Notes under the pieces: generated by a model
The model's input: the letters and a program-made list of their open reading frames with translations, nothing else
The model's database searches: none
What the model was told of the DNA's origin: nothing
Made by a program: the position numbers and the translations under genes
Source: JBQTJN01 sp052387095
GTDB taxonomy: Bacteria; Pseudomonadota; Alphaproteobacteria; Micavibrionales; Micavibrionaceae
DNA: 21,683 nucleotides
Reading direction: 5' to 3'
NCBI GenBank assembly: GCA_052387095.1
Contig: JBQTJN010000029.1
Location: forward strand, 1-21,683
Shown: positions 1 to 7,001 of the stretch, in pieces
Numbering within the stretch: the stretch's first letter is position 1
Layout of the letters: each line of letters starts with the position of its first letter

Positions 1-2
1 CC

Positions 3-587
3 GCCGGCTGCTTCGGCGCTGATGAAGCTGTAACCACCGCCGAAATGGCGCGCGAGATTTTTGCAACCAACTGGATCAAGCTGGAAGTCATCGCCGATGA
101 TTACACGCTGGCGCCAGATCCCGAAGGTCTTGTTAAAGCCGCGACAGATCTTATGAAGCGCGGATTCAAAATTTTTCCTTACATGACGGAAAGTCCGGCG
201 CTCGCACAAAAACTCGTGGATGCCGGCTGCGACCTCCTCATGCCGTGGGGGGCACCGATCGGCACGGGGCGCGGCCTCTATAATATTGACGGACTCAAAA
301 CATTGCGCCAAACCTTCCAGGATAAAATTCTCGTCGTGGATGCGGGCATCGGTGCACCCTCGCATGCGGCGGCGGCGATGGAGGTTGGATACGACGCCGT
401 TCTGCTTAACACCGCCGTTGCGAAATCCAATGACCCGGTCAAAATGGCATGCGCCTTTGCACAATCCATCGAAGCAGGGCACGAAGCATTTCTGGCCGGG
501 ATTATTGAGGCTCAGGAAAGCGCGAGCCCCTCAACACCCATGATCGATCGCCCCTTCTGGCACCAAACACTCAAGGAGTCATCCTGA
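3..587 (+). CDS. thiG: Thiazole synthase ThiG (5' end outside window)
   Basis: ThiG condenses deoxyxylulose 5-phosphate, dehydroglycine and ThiS-thiocarboxylate sulfur into the thiazole phosphate of thiamine. The frame is open from the window edge, beginning AGCFGADEAVTTAEMAREIF, which matches the ThiG core, so the ATG at 45 is an internal methionine. Visible landmarks are IKLEV (Schiff-base Lys and nearby Glu by comparison with B. subtilis ThiG), the MPWGAPIGTGRG phosphate-binding loop, VVDAGIGAPS (catalytic Asp) and LLNTAVAKSNDP. The last residues, ESS and the TGA stop, are encoded by the left inverted repeat of the GIY-YIG element at 578-603, so the native C-terminus has been replaced by a few foreign residues. 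The catalytic core is otherwise intact and is probably functional. The next gene carries a ThiF-type activating enzyme, which fits a thiamine operon. Confidence 0.95.
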   Translation, partial: AGCFGADEAVTTAEMAREIFATNWIKLEVIADDYTLAPDPEGLVKAATDLMKRGFKIFPYMTESPALAQKLVDAGCDLLMPWGAPIGTGRGLYNIDGLKTLRQTFQDKILVVDAGIGAPSHAAAAMEVGYDAVLLNTAVAKSNDPVKMACAFAQSIEAGHEAFLAGIIEAQESASPSTPMIDRPFWHQTLKESS

Positions 588-934
588 GCGAAGCGAAGGA
601 TCTCGTGCCAATAATGAAAAGATATTACGCCTATATATTAACGAACAAAAATAATAAAGTCATGTATATTGGCTTTACTAATAATCTTGAAAAAAGAAAA
701 TACGAACATAAAAATAAATTAATAAGAAGATTTACTTCAAGATATAATGTAGAAAAACTTGTTTATTTTGAAGAATTCGGAAGCCCGGAATTAGCCATAC
801 AAAGAGAAAAAGAAATCAAAGGCTGGCTCAGAAAGAAAAAAAATAAATTAGTTGAATCGAAAAACCCCGCATGGAAGGATTTATCTGAACAATGGCATAA
901 AGATTCTTCGGTCGCTTCGCTTCCTCAGAATGAC
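578..934 (+). mobile_element. GIY-YIG element bounded by imperfect inverted repeats
   Basis: The left end at 578-603 reads GTCATCCTGAGC then GAAGCGAAGGATCT. The right end at 901-934, read on the minus strand, is GTCATTCTGAGG, GAAGCGAAGCGACC, GAAGAATCT. These are inverted copies of one motif; the right copy carries a small internal duplication. Between them lies an AT-rich stretch with almost only a GIY-YIG endonuclease reading frame. The AT-rich block contrasts with the more GC-balanced thiG and thiF on either side, which supports transfer. The element sits exactly at the thiG/thiF junction. I see no clear target-site duplication. Compact GIY-YIG genes flanked by such palindromic words recur in bacterial genomes, but their mobility mechanism is not established, so calling it mobile is inference. 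Confidence 0.75.
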
Positions 935-1963
935 TTCAAAGGCCGCTACAAAGTGCAAATGGCATTACCGGAGATAGGTCCGGCGCAGCAGCAAAAGCTG
1001 CAATCTGCGCGTATTATCATGATCGGGGCGGGCGGACTCGGCACGGCTGCACTGCCCTATCTCGCTGGCGCCGGCATGGGTCATATCACGATTATCGATC
1101 ATGATAGTGTGAGCCGCGATAATCTTCACCGCCAGACAATCTTCCGCGATGACCGTGTTGGCCAGTCAAAAGCACAATGCGCCGCTGATTACTTACGCGC
1201 GCTTAACCCGGATATAGATGTACGTGGTCTAGCAGAAAAGCTGACCCTGGACAATGGCGATGAACTCTGCGCCGGATTTGACCTGCTGCTCGATGGCAGT
1301 GATAATTTCGAAACCAAGATCCTGCTCAATGAAATATCCATCCGCACCAAAATCCCGCTTATCTCTGCCAGCGTCGAGCATTTCAACGTGCTGATCGCCG
1401 TGTTTGCAGGATATGAAGCGGATGCGCCCTGCTATACCTGCCTCTTCCCGGAAATCCCGTTCGAGGCCTGTAATTGCAGCGAAGCCGGGATTTTAGGCAC
1501 CGCGGCCGGCCTTGCCGGGCTGTACCAAGCACACATAGCGCTGTGCCTTCTGCTCGGCCTTGATAATGTAGCGCCCGGTCTCGCCCTCTCCGCCGACCTG
1601 AAAAAATTCCGCACGCAGCGCATCACGCTTGTAAAAAACTCCGACTGCGTTACATGTAGCGCAAGTGCCATGAAGCCAGAGGAAAACGGAAAAATGAAGC
1701 CGGTTGAAATTCTACCCGATGAACAGGTTCGTACCAGGGGCTGCGTGATCATAGATGTCCGCACCGATGAGGAAGTCGCTGCAGACCCGATTCCCGGCGC
1801 GCTGCACATGGTCCTGGATTCAATTTCCGCACGCTATAACGAACTCCCGCAAAACAAGCCCCTTGCTTTCGCCTGCACCGCCAATATGCGCAGCCTGAAA
1901 GCCGCACAATTCATGCGCACCATGGGCTATGATGATGTATATGTATTGGACCGGGCGTCCTAG
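605..1963 (+). CDS. thiF: GIY-YIG domain fused in frame to ThiF/MoeB adenylyltransferase with C-terminal rhodanese
   Basis: Residues 1-95 are a small GIY-YIG nuclease domain: YAYIL at 8-12, MYIGFT at 20-25, Arg31, and a Glu-rich helix REKEIKGW at 67-74. Residues about 100-111 are encoded by the right inverted repeat. ThiF/MoeB homology starts at GRYKVQ (113-118), where the family usually has RYSRQ, and continues with GAGGLG (141-146, ATP), DGSDNF (230-235), zinc pairs Cys276/Cys279 and Cys348/Cys351, and candidate catalytic Cys289 or Cys291. A rhodanese domain (365-452) has active-site Cys424 in AFACTANMRS. The protein should adenylate the C-terminus of ThiS (or MoaD) and deliver sulfur. The GTG at 605 has AGGA four bases upstream, lying in the repeat; ATG 614 is the alternative start. 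The native thiF start has been lost. ATG 959 would restart inside the conserved N-terminal motif. MoeB is an alternative identity, but thiG next door favours ThiF. Confidence 0.88.
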   Translation: MPIMKRYYAYILTNKNNKVMYIGFTNNLEKRKYEHKNKLIRRFTSRYNVEKLVYFEEFGSPELAIQREKEIKGWLRKKKNKLVESKNPAWKDLSEQWHKDSSVASLPQNDFKGRYKVQMALPEIGPAQQQKLQSARIIMIGAGGLGTAALPYLAGAGMGHITIIDHDSVSRDNLHRQTIFRDDRVGQSKAQCAADYLRALNPDIDVRGLAEKLTLDNGDELCAGFDLLLDGSDNFETKILLNEISIRTKIPLISASVEHFNVLIAVFAGYEADAPCYTCLFPEIPFEACNCSEAGILGTAAGLAGLYQAHIALCLLLGLDNVAPGLALSADLKKFRTQRITLVKNSDCVTCSASAMKPEENGKMKPVEILPDEQVRTRGCVIIDVRTDEEVAADPIPGALHMVLDSISARYNELPQNKPLAFACTANMRSLKAAQFMRTMGYDDVYVLDRAS

Positions 1964-2157
1964 GCAGCTTTCTGTATATAGCCTTCATTCTTGCGGCGCC
2001 GGCCGAAAAGAGAAAAACGCTTCTCTGCTTCAGGCGCAGGATCTTTTCTCAGAATTTTTTTCTCGTTTGCGAGAGCGCAGGCTTTTTTCGCAGCAACGTT
2101 GTCAATTTCGTCAGGGACAAACATAACGCCGCCGCCCGGTGTACCATATGCTCTCAT
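1960..2157 (-). CDS. Small basic hypothetical protein (65 aa)
   Basis: I do not recognise this protein. It begins MRAYGTPGGGVMFVPDEID, has a central Ala/Lys-rich helix and a basic end (FGRRRKNEG); no signal peptide or membrane segment is visible. I chose the ATG at 2157 because GGGGAG lies seven bases upstream; a longer frame reaching 2274 would read through this ribosome site and the probable promoter. Its TAG stop overlaps the TAG of the thiF fusion gene on the other strand within CTAG at 1960-1963. Codon use resembles the neighbours, which supports a real gene. Confidence 0.6.
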   Translation of the reverse strand: MRAYGTPGGGVMFVPDEIDNVAAKKACALANEKKILRKDPAPEAEKRFSLFGRRRKNEGYIQKAA

Positions 2158-2194
2158 CACTCGCTCCCCTGTTGCTGATTTTTGCACGGACCTA

Positions 2195-2223
2195 AATATA
2201 CGCCTCCCGAAGGGGGCCTGCAA
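2195..2223 (-). promoter_or_regulatory. Possible sigma70-type promoter for the 65-aa gene
   Basis: On the minus strand TTGCAG (2223-2218) and TATATT (2200-2195) are separated by 17 bases. The spacer holds a GC-rich hairpin (CCCCCTTCGGGAGG). The -10 is good but the -35 matches the consensus in only three positions, so this is tentative. The rest of the 190-base divergent interval (2158-2347) holds the promoter candidate for the methyltransferase and nothing else I can name. Confidence 0.35.
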
Positions 2224-2309
2224 AAAATCATGTGCTGCGCTGCGGAAGTTTAAATTAAACCAGTGATTTAGCAAAAATTATGGCAATACCTTTGTATGGG
2301 GGAAATTTC

Positions 2310-2339
2310 TTGCCGCCCGCGCGGCGGCCGGCCTATAAC
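2310..2339 (+). promoter_or_regulatory. Possible promoter for the methyltransferase, nearly leaderless
   Basis: TTGCCG (2310-2315) and TATAAC (2334-2339) are separated by 18 bases made wholly of G and C. Transcription would begin at about 2346, only two bases before the ATG at 2348, and no Shine-Dalgarno sequence is present. This fits a leaderless or near-leaderless message but is inferred from motif spacing only. Confidence 0.35.
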
Positions 2340-2347
2340 ACACTCCC

Positions 2348-2925
2348 ATGTCTTATTTTGAACCTATTAATGATTTTTTATCATGGCTGCTTTTAGCGCT
2401 ACTGATCTGGAACGCCTATATTCTTTTTTTCAATAAAGGCGTTCCCAATATCAAAACCGCGCCCGCCGTCAGGAAAAAATCATTCAATTACTGAAAGAAC
2501 AGCGCGATACCGCCAATTCGAAGCCCTACACGATTATCGATCTTGGCTCCGGAAACGGCCTCTTCACGCGCGAAATTGCCCGCGCCCTGCCCGAGGCAAA
2601 AGTTGTCGGCATTGAAATATCCGCTAAATCATACACATGGTCGCGAATGCTAAAGAATTTTTACAGGCTCGAAAATCTTGATTATAAAAAGAGCGACTTT
2701 TTTTCCTTCGATCTCTCCGGCACTGACGCCGTAGTTTTTTACCTGACGCTCTATGAAATAGGCCGCATCGGCAAAAAATTGCGTCAGGAACTCAAACCCG
2801 GCGCCATTGCCATCTCCAACAGATTTGCCCTGAAAGCCGGCTGGGAACCGGCGGAGTCGAGTGAGGTAAAAACGCTTTATCCGCTGCAGAAGACATTTTA
2901 CCTCTACAAAAGCGTTAAAACTTAG
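2348..2925 (+). pseudogene. SAM-dependent methyltransferase, frameshifted near the N-terminus
   Basis: From ATG 2348 the first frame reads MSYFEPINDF followed by a membrane helix (LSWLLLALLIWNAYILFF) and continues to VRKK, then meets TGA after SFNY. The next frame continues the family without a break: IIQLLKEQRD, then class I SAM-binding motif I IIDLGSGNGLF, GIEIS after strand 2, and FYLTLYEIGRIG. The switch is a -1 shift at the A6 run 2474-2479; a seventh A would restore one frame of about 192 residues. An indel mutation, a base-calling error in a homopolymer, or polymerase slippage could explain it. The domain resembles small membrane-anchored class I methyltransferases; the substrate is unknown. 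Its stop overlaps the formyltransferase stop within TTAG (2922-2925). Confidence 0.75.
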
Positions 2926-3758
2926 ATTTGAACTTTCTGAAATTCTTTCAAACGCACAAAACCGTCGCTGGCGGCGATGATGATTTCGCCGTTTTCTTTG
3001 GAAACGACATCTCCGGGCCGGTTTTTGTGCGCGTCGGCCCAGACTTCAAGGCCCGTAACAATCCATAGGCTGTTATCAAACCGCGCCAGGCACCCGTAAT
3101 GCCCGAAGGCCCGCGCTGTGCGGTCGATATGATCCGTGCCTTTAGTCCACTCGAGCGTCCGCATAACTTCAGACGGCATTTTAAAAATGCTGGCCTCTGC
3201 CTCGTTTTGCGGCTTGGCCTGCTCCCAGAAGCGCGGCAGGTGGCGCATCACGCGGCTCAGCGCATCGGGTGCGCGCTCCGCAATCCGGCCTGACAAAGTT
3301 TCCACCGTTTCGCGCGGACCTACAGGCAAACCCTCCTGGTAGAGAATATCGCCCGCATCAAACGCTTCGCTTAATTTGTGAATGGTAAAACCCGAAGCTT
3401 CCGGGTGATCGATGATGATATGCGGTGTCGGCATAAACCCGCGCCCTTTCGGCAGCAGGCTGGGATGCAGGTTGATGGCATAGGCACGCGCCGCATCGAC
3501 AGGCGGAATTTTATAAAGATACCCGCCGGCGAAAAAACATTGCACGCTGGCTTCTATAAACCGTTCAATATCCGCAAGGCTTGGCGGCTCCAGAGAAACA
3601 GGGATATCCAGCTTTTCCGCCAGCGCGATCAGGTCACGGTTGAAATTAAAAATATTGTCGCATTCAAACGTGAAAACACCGCACAGTTCATGCTCGTCCG
3701 CGATCAGGCGGCGCACAGCGGGCAGCATGAAATCATAGCCGAAGAAAACGAACTTCAT
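2922..3758 (-). CDS. Formyltransferase family protein (Fmt-like fold)
   Basis: The N-terminal two thirds are a formyl-THF-dependent transferase domain. The signature NLHPSLLPKGRG supplies catalytic Asn and His, and FDAGDIL supplies the catalytic Asp 38 residues after the Asn, the same spacing as in methionyl-tRNA formyltransferase. The remaining third (from about SEVMRTLEW) looks like the Fmt-type C-terminal domain: DHIDRTARAF, then a beta-rich end with PGDVV. At 278 residues it is shorter than Fmt (about 310), lacks the usual Fmt N-terminal GTP(D/E)FA motif and has FMPTP where Fmt has AAPI, so a sugar-nucleotide or other small-molecule amine may be the substrate. I chose ATG 3758; TTG 3764 is an alternative. 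No strong ribosome site is visible. I infer it is not the housekeeping Fmt. Confidence 0.85.
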   Translation of the reverse strand: MKFVFFGYDFMLPAVRRLIADEHELCGVFTFECDNIFNFNRDLIALAEKLDIPVSLEPPSLADIERFIEASVQCFFAGGYLYKIPPVDAARAYAINLHPSLLPKGRGFMPTPHIIIDHPEASGFTIHKLSEAFDAGDILYQEGLPVGPRETVETLSGRIAERAPDALSRVMRHLPRFWEQAKPQNEAEASIFKMPSEVMRTLEWTKGTDHIDRTARAFGHYGCLARFDNSLWIVTGLEVWADAHKNRPGDVVSKENGEIIIAASDGFVRLKEFQKVQI

Positions 3759-3799
3759 GTCCAAGAGTATCGGTCAAAAAAACGGGATTGGAAAGATGA

Positions 3800-4024
3800 T
3801 TAGACTTCTTCGTCGAAAATGCGGAACAGCTCGTCCGTCAGTTCCCGCTCAGCTTTTAATGTGCCGACATTCGCCTTGAAAGACGCCTCGGCGAGCTTGA
3901 TATTGATGATATCCTCGATCTGGGTGGAGGGATCTGTGCTGTTGGCGATACGCTCGGCACTTTGCGCGACCTGCTTGGTGGCGGCCTGCAATCCGGAAAG
4001 CGCTGAAGTAATGGCACTGATCAT
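3800..4024 (-). CDS. FlgC-like mini protein, flagellar rod-type termini without the core domain (74 aa)
   Basis: The N-terminus MISAITSALSGLQAATKQV resembles the conserved helix of flagellar rod and hook proteins (typically ALSGLQAAS...VSANNIAN), here ending in SAERIANSTD. The C-terminal half, DIINIKLAEASFKANVG, resembles the matching rod/hook C-terminal helix (M..AQRAYEANVK). The large central domain of FlgB/FlgC/FlgG is absent, leaving a protein that could form only the paired-helix part. Comparable short proteins annotated as flagellar rod-like occur in alphaproteobacteria, but their role is unclear. No flagellar genes lie nearby, so it may act in a non-flagellar context. It lies 41 bases upstream of the formyltransferase start on the same strand and could share its transcript. 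Confidence 0.7.
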   Translation of the reverse strand: MISAITSALSGLQAATKQVAQSAERIANSTDPSTQIEDIINIKLAEASFKANVGTLKAERELTDELFRIFDEEV

Positions 4025-4085
4025 GCTTTTATAATATCATAAAAAGCGTTAACGAGGCATTGAGAAGATACCGAAGGATAAGCCT

Positions 4086-4544
4086 ATGATTTTATTTCGC
4101 TTTTTACCCCTGTTTTTACTGGTCTTCTGGGTTTTGCCCGCTCACGCCCAGCTGAACGCCATGCAGAGCCGCATTTTCGGCGGCGACCGCAGCAACCCCG
4201 ATTTTGTGCGCCCCGGGCTTAATGACGGCAAGACCTGGCCGGCCGTAAAGGATGAATGGACTCCGGATGAATGGACGGAAAACCGCGGCAATCCACAAGC
4301 CGTAGTTGACGGTTTTTACCGGAATGGTCTTTTGGTCGGGCAGACATCGAACGGCAAAACGCCGGTGATCGAAGTCGGCGAGAATTTTATGAAGCTTTCA
4401 AACCGCGATATGAACCGCGTCGCCGCCTATCTCGATGCCGCGTATGGTTACACGAATAACACAGGGGGCATGTTTTTCATGCATTACGGCCCGGCGAAAA
4501 AGCCGTTCGGTGTTTACACGAAAAACGGCCTGGTTTTGCAGTGA
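4086..4544 (+). CDS. Hypothetical exported protein (152 aa)
   Basis: Residues 1-22 form a clear Sec signal peptide (Arg5, hydrophobic FLPLFLLVFWVLP, cleavage after AHA). The mature part has an acidic tryptophan-containing stretch (TWPAVKDEWTPDEWTENRG) and a C-terminal region with NRVAAYLDAAYGY and GVYTKNGLVLQ. I recognise no domain. GAAGGA lies upstream of the ATG at suitable spacing. Its TGA stop directly abuts the stop codon of the minus-strand gene at 4545. A periplasmic location is likely; function is unknown. Confidence 0.75.
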   Translation: MILFRFLPLFLLVFWVLPAHAQLNAMQSRIFGGDRSNPDFVRPGLNDGKTWPAVKDEWTPDEWTENRGNPQAVVDGFYRNGLLVGQTSNGKTPVIEVGENFMKLSNRDMNRVAAYLDAAYGYTNNTGGMFFMHYGPAKKPFGVYTKNGLVLQ

Positions 4545-4997
4545 TTATTTAGGAGGTTCGATCTGAGGCTGATCATCGGGCGGTGGCGGGATCTGATCTG
4601 ATCTATCCGATGCAGCGTCATCAAAAATATTTTCTATTGTTCGTCTTATTAATCTTGCCAAATCGGTATTACCAACATGAACGCCGGCTTTCTCCAGAAA
4701 GTGGCGCCCCAGCCGGGTATTGGCGGCCTTGCCAATAAGCTTGACATACTGAAGGACAGGCAAAGTCCGGTAAAAAGTTTCCGCGCCTCCCGCAACAATT
4801 TCCTTCGCAATTTCTTTACCGTCACGATGTTTGGCGGCTACGGCTGTATCGACAAGTCCGGCTGTTGCAGACATAAACGCGGCAATTGCCCCACCGATAA
4901 AAGGAATCATATCCAAACCACTTGCGGCTGTTCTGATCTGGTTCGTCCTGTATTTGACTGTACCGCGCACAGCCTTCTGTTCTTCTTCATATGTCAT
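4545..4997 (-). CDS. Hypothetical protein with hydrophobic Gly/Ala segment and Pro-rich tail (150 aa)
   Basis: The start MTYEEEQKAVRGTVKYRTN is charged. Residues 28-56 (LDMIPFIGGAIAAFMS then ATAGLVDT) form a hydrophobic Gly/Ala-rich stretch that could insert into or lie on a membrane. A segment rich in small residues and helices (residues 60-125) follows, and the end is acidic and proline-rich (QIPPPPDDQPQIEPPK). The layout recalls small DUF4112-like proteins with an IPFIGG motif, but I cannot assign it with confidence. No good ribosome site precedes ATG 4997. Its stop codon abuts that of the exported protein on the opposite strand. Confidence 0.65.
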   Translation of the reverse strand: MTYEEEQKAVRGTVKYRTNQIRTAASGLDMIPFIGGAIAAFMSATAGLVDTAVAAKHRDGKEIAKEIVAGGAETFYRTLPVLQYVKLIGKAANTRLGRHFLEKAGVHVGNTDLARLIRRTIENIFDDAASDRSDQIPPPPDDQPQIEPPK

Positions 4998-5059
4998 CGT
5001 TATGAATAATAACAGAAGCTTTGAACCTCAACAATTTTTTTCTGGCTTCCCCAATCAAA

Positions 5060-5980
5060 TCAAAGCATTCCGCCCCGGCAGGCAACCAGCCTTTCGCGGT
5101 GACCGATATAAAGATTTGATAAAACAATAATCAGTCCGCCCGCATAAATGCTCCAGCCAGGCACATAACCCCACAGCCATATATCGAACAGGCTGGCCCA
5201 GATCAGGCCGCTATAACCGAACGGTGCGATGACCGATGCCGGTGCCGAACTGTAAGCCCGCGTAATCAGGTACTGCCCCAGCGCCCCGGCGAAACCGACA
5301 AAAATAAACAGCGCCCACGAAGATGGATCGGGAATGCTCGCAACAAAGGGCATGAACACGCCTGAGATGACCATACCGCAGAGCAGGAAATAAAATGTGA
5401 CGGAAATCGACGTCTCTGAACGCAGGTGACGCAAAATAACAGCTGTCGCGCCCTGCAAGAACGCAGCAGTGAAGGCCAGGATAAAACCAAGCAACTGCCC
5501 CTCCCCGCTTGGGTGAAGCATGAGAGCGACACCGGCAAGACCAACAATAATGGCCGCCCAGCGGTGCGGACCTATATATTCCCCGAGAAAAAAATATGCC
5601 ATCGCCGGCGTCATCAGGATACCGGTGAAGAAAATAACGGTCGCATCCGCCATCGGCAGGTATTTGACGGCGGCAAATGTGATGATGACCCCGGTACTGC
5701 CGAGAAGAACGCGCAGAAAAACAAACCCTGGTTTTTTGGGCCGCGTGAAAATCCTGTGACCCCGGGCCCGCATGTAAATCACCAGCGGCACCAGGCCCAG
5801 CATGTTCCGGTAGAAGGCAATCTCTATTATGCTGTGTGTTTCGGACAATGTTTTGGCCGCCGCCTGCATAGCGGTAAGCAGGAAAAACGCACCGATTCCA
5901 AAAGAAATGCCGCGCATGACGCGGTCTGTGTGCGGCGGCGGTACAGGGCCGTTAACAGGAGCGGGGAGAATCTGTTCCAT
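5060..5980 (-). CDS. EamA/DMT-family inner-membrane transporter
   Basis: The 306 residues show the ten-helix layout of the drug/metabolite transporter superfamily as two EamA repeats. The first runs roughly 25-155 (ISFGIGAFFLLTAM to VGLAGVALML), with the family-like AFYRNMLGL after helix 2. The second runs about 165-295 (GFILAFTAAFLQG to GGLIIVLSNLYIG). A short proline-rich cytoplasmic N-terminus precedes helix 1. The substrate cannot be read from the sequence; amino acids, S-adenosylmethionine or other metabolites are known for the family. The gene starts nine bases after the ilvC stop and probably shares its transcript. No clear Shine-Dalgarno precedes ATG 5980, so translation may be coupled to ilvC. 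Confidence 0.9.
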   Translation of the reverse strand: MEQILPAPVNGPVPPPHTDRVMRGISFGIGAFFLLTAMQAAAKTLSETHSIIEIAFYRNMLGLVPLVIYMRARGHRIFTRPKKPGFVFLRVLLGSTGVIITFAAVKYLPMADATVIFFTGILMTPAMAYFFLGEYIGPHRWAAIIVGLAGVALMLHPSGEGQLLGFILAFTAAFLQGATAVILRHLRSETSISVTFYFLLCGMVISGVFMPFVASIPDPSSWALFIFVGFAGALGQYLITRAYSSAPASVIAPFGYSGLIWASLFDIWLWGYVPGWSIYAGGLIIVLSNLYIGHRERLVACRGGML

Positions 5981-5989
5981 GGAAATAAT

Positions 5990-6997
5990 CTAGCTGTGCC
6001 GGCCTTTCATGAGCATGCGCAAACGTGCCCCGACTTCCTCCGCCGGATGCCGTGCTTCCTGTTCACGCAACTCCTTCAGGCTCAAAAGTCTCTCTTTGTT
6101 GCCGCCCATAAATTCCTGCGCAAATTTTCCGGATGAAATTTCATCCAGGATTTGTCGCATTTCTTCTTTCGTATCGCCGGAGATAACGCGGGTGGCGCGT
6201 GTAATGCCACCATATTCCGCCGTGTTGGAAACGGAAGCATACATATGTGCAATGCCACCCTCGCAAATCAGGTCCACGATCAGTTTCGCTTCATGCAGGC
6301 ATTCAAGATATGCCATCTCGGAGGGATAGCCTGCTTCGACCAGCGTTTCATAGCCAGCCTTGATAAGCGCGGGAATACCGCCGCACAGCACGCTTTGCTC
6401 ACCGAACAGGTCCGTTTCGCATTCGTCCTTGAAACGGGTCTCTAAAATGCAACTGCGCCCGCCGCCGATCAGAGAAGCATAGGACAGGGCAAGATTTTTT
6501 GCCGTCCCGCTGACGTCCTGCGCCACGGCAATCAAACAAGGTACGCCGCGTCCCGCTAGGTATTCAGCGCGCACGCCGCGCCCGGGACCTTTCGGCGCCA
6601 CCAGAAAAACATCGAGATCAGCGCGCGGTTTAATCAATCCGAAATGCACGTTAAGCCCATGCGCAAAACCCAGCGCCGCGCCTTTCTTCATATGCGGCGC
6701 CAGCACGTCGCGGTAAAGATCGGCCTGGTATTCATCCGGCAATAACATCATGACGACATCCGCCCACGCAGCGACGTCTTCAAGTGTTGTCACTTCCAGA
6801 CCCGCCTCTTTCACTTTCTCTGCAGAAGCCGAACCGTCACGCAAGGCGACTTTAAGATCCCGCACACCGCTATCTTTCAGGTTCTGCGCATGCGCCTGTC
6901 CCTGCGATCCATACCCGATCACGGCGATTTTGCGGCCGCTCGCTAAGGCGGAATCACAATCCTGATCGGTATAAACGGGCAGCGGCGCAGAAGTCAT
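5990..6997 (-). CDS. ilvC: Ketol-acid reductoisomerase IlvC
   Basis: IlvC converts acetolactate or acetohydroxybutyrate to dihydroxy acids for valine, isoleucine and leucine synthesis. At 335 residues it is the short class I form. Visible motifs are the dinucleotide loop GYGSQG (28-33), cofactor loop LRDGSASAEK whose serines fit NADPH use, catalytic His113 in FAHGLN, Lys136 in APKGPG, and metal ligands in DLFGEQ (195-201) and the later Glu-rich helices. The segment after the catalytic lysine reads GPGRGVR and IAVAQD where most family members have GPGHTVR and IAVHQD, a local divergence. It starts four bases after the lipoprotein stop, consistent with translational coupling. Confidence 0.97.
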   Translation of the reverse strand: MTSAPLPVYTDQDCDSALASGRKIAVIGYGSQGQAHAQNLKDSGVRDLKVALRDGSASAEKVKEAGLEVTTLEDVAAWADVVMMLLPDEYQADLYRDVLAPHMKKGAALGFAHGLNVHFGLIKPRADLDVFLVAPKGPGRGVRAEYLAGRGVPCLIAVAQDVSGTAKNLALSYASLIGGGRSCILETRFKDECETDLFGEQSVLCGGIPALIKAGYETLVEAGYPSEMAYLECLHEAKLIVDLICEGGIAHMYASVSNTAEYGGITRATRVISGDTKEEMRQILDEISSGKFAQEFMGGNKERLLSLKELREQEARHPAEEVGARLRMLMKGRHS

Positions 6998-7001
6998 GGT
7001 C

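Noticed and set aside
2471..2483. Programmed -1 ribosomal frameshifting in the methyltransferase
   Set aside because: The run is G AAA AAA T in the zero frame, not a classic X XXY YYZ heptamer, and I see no stimulatory stem or internal Shine-Dalgarno. Indel or base-calling error is simpler.
5426..6136. Long plus-strand frame opposite the EamA transporter and ilvC
   Set aside because: Its translation shows no domain or sensible composition and lies wholly antisense to two well-supported genes.
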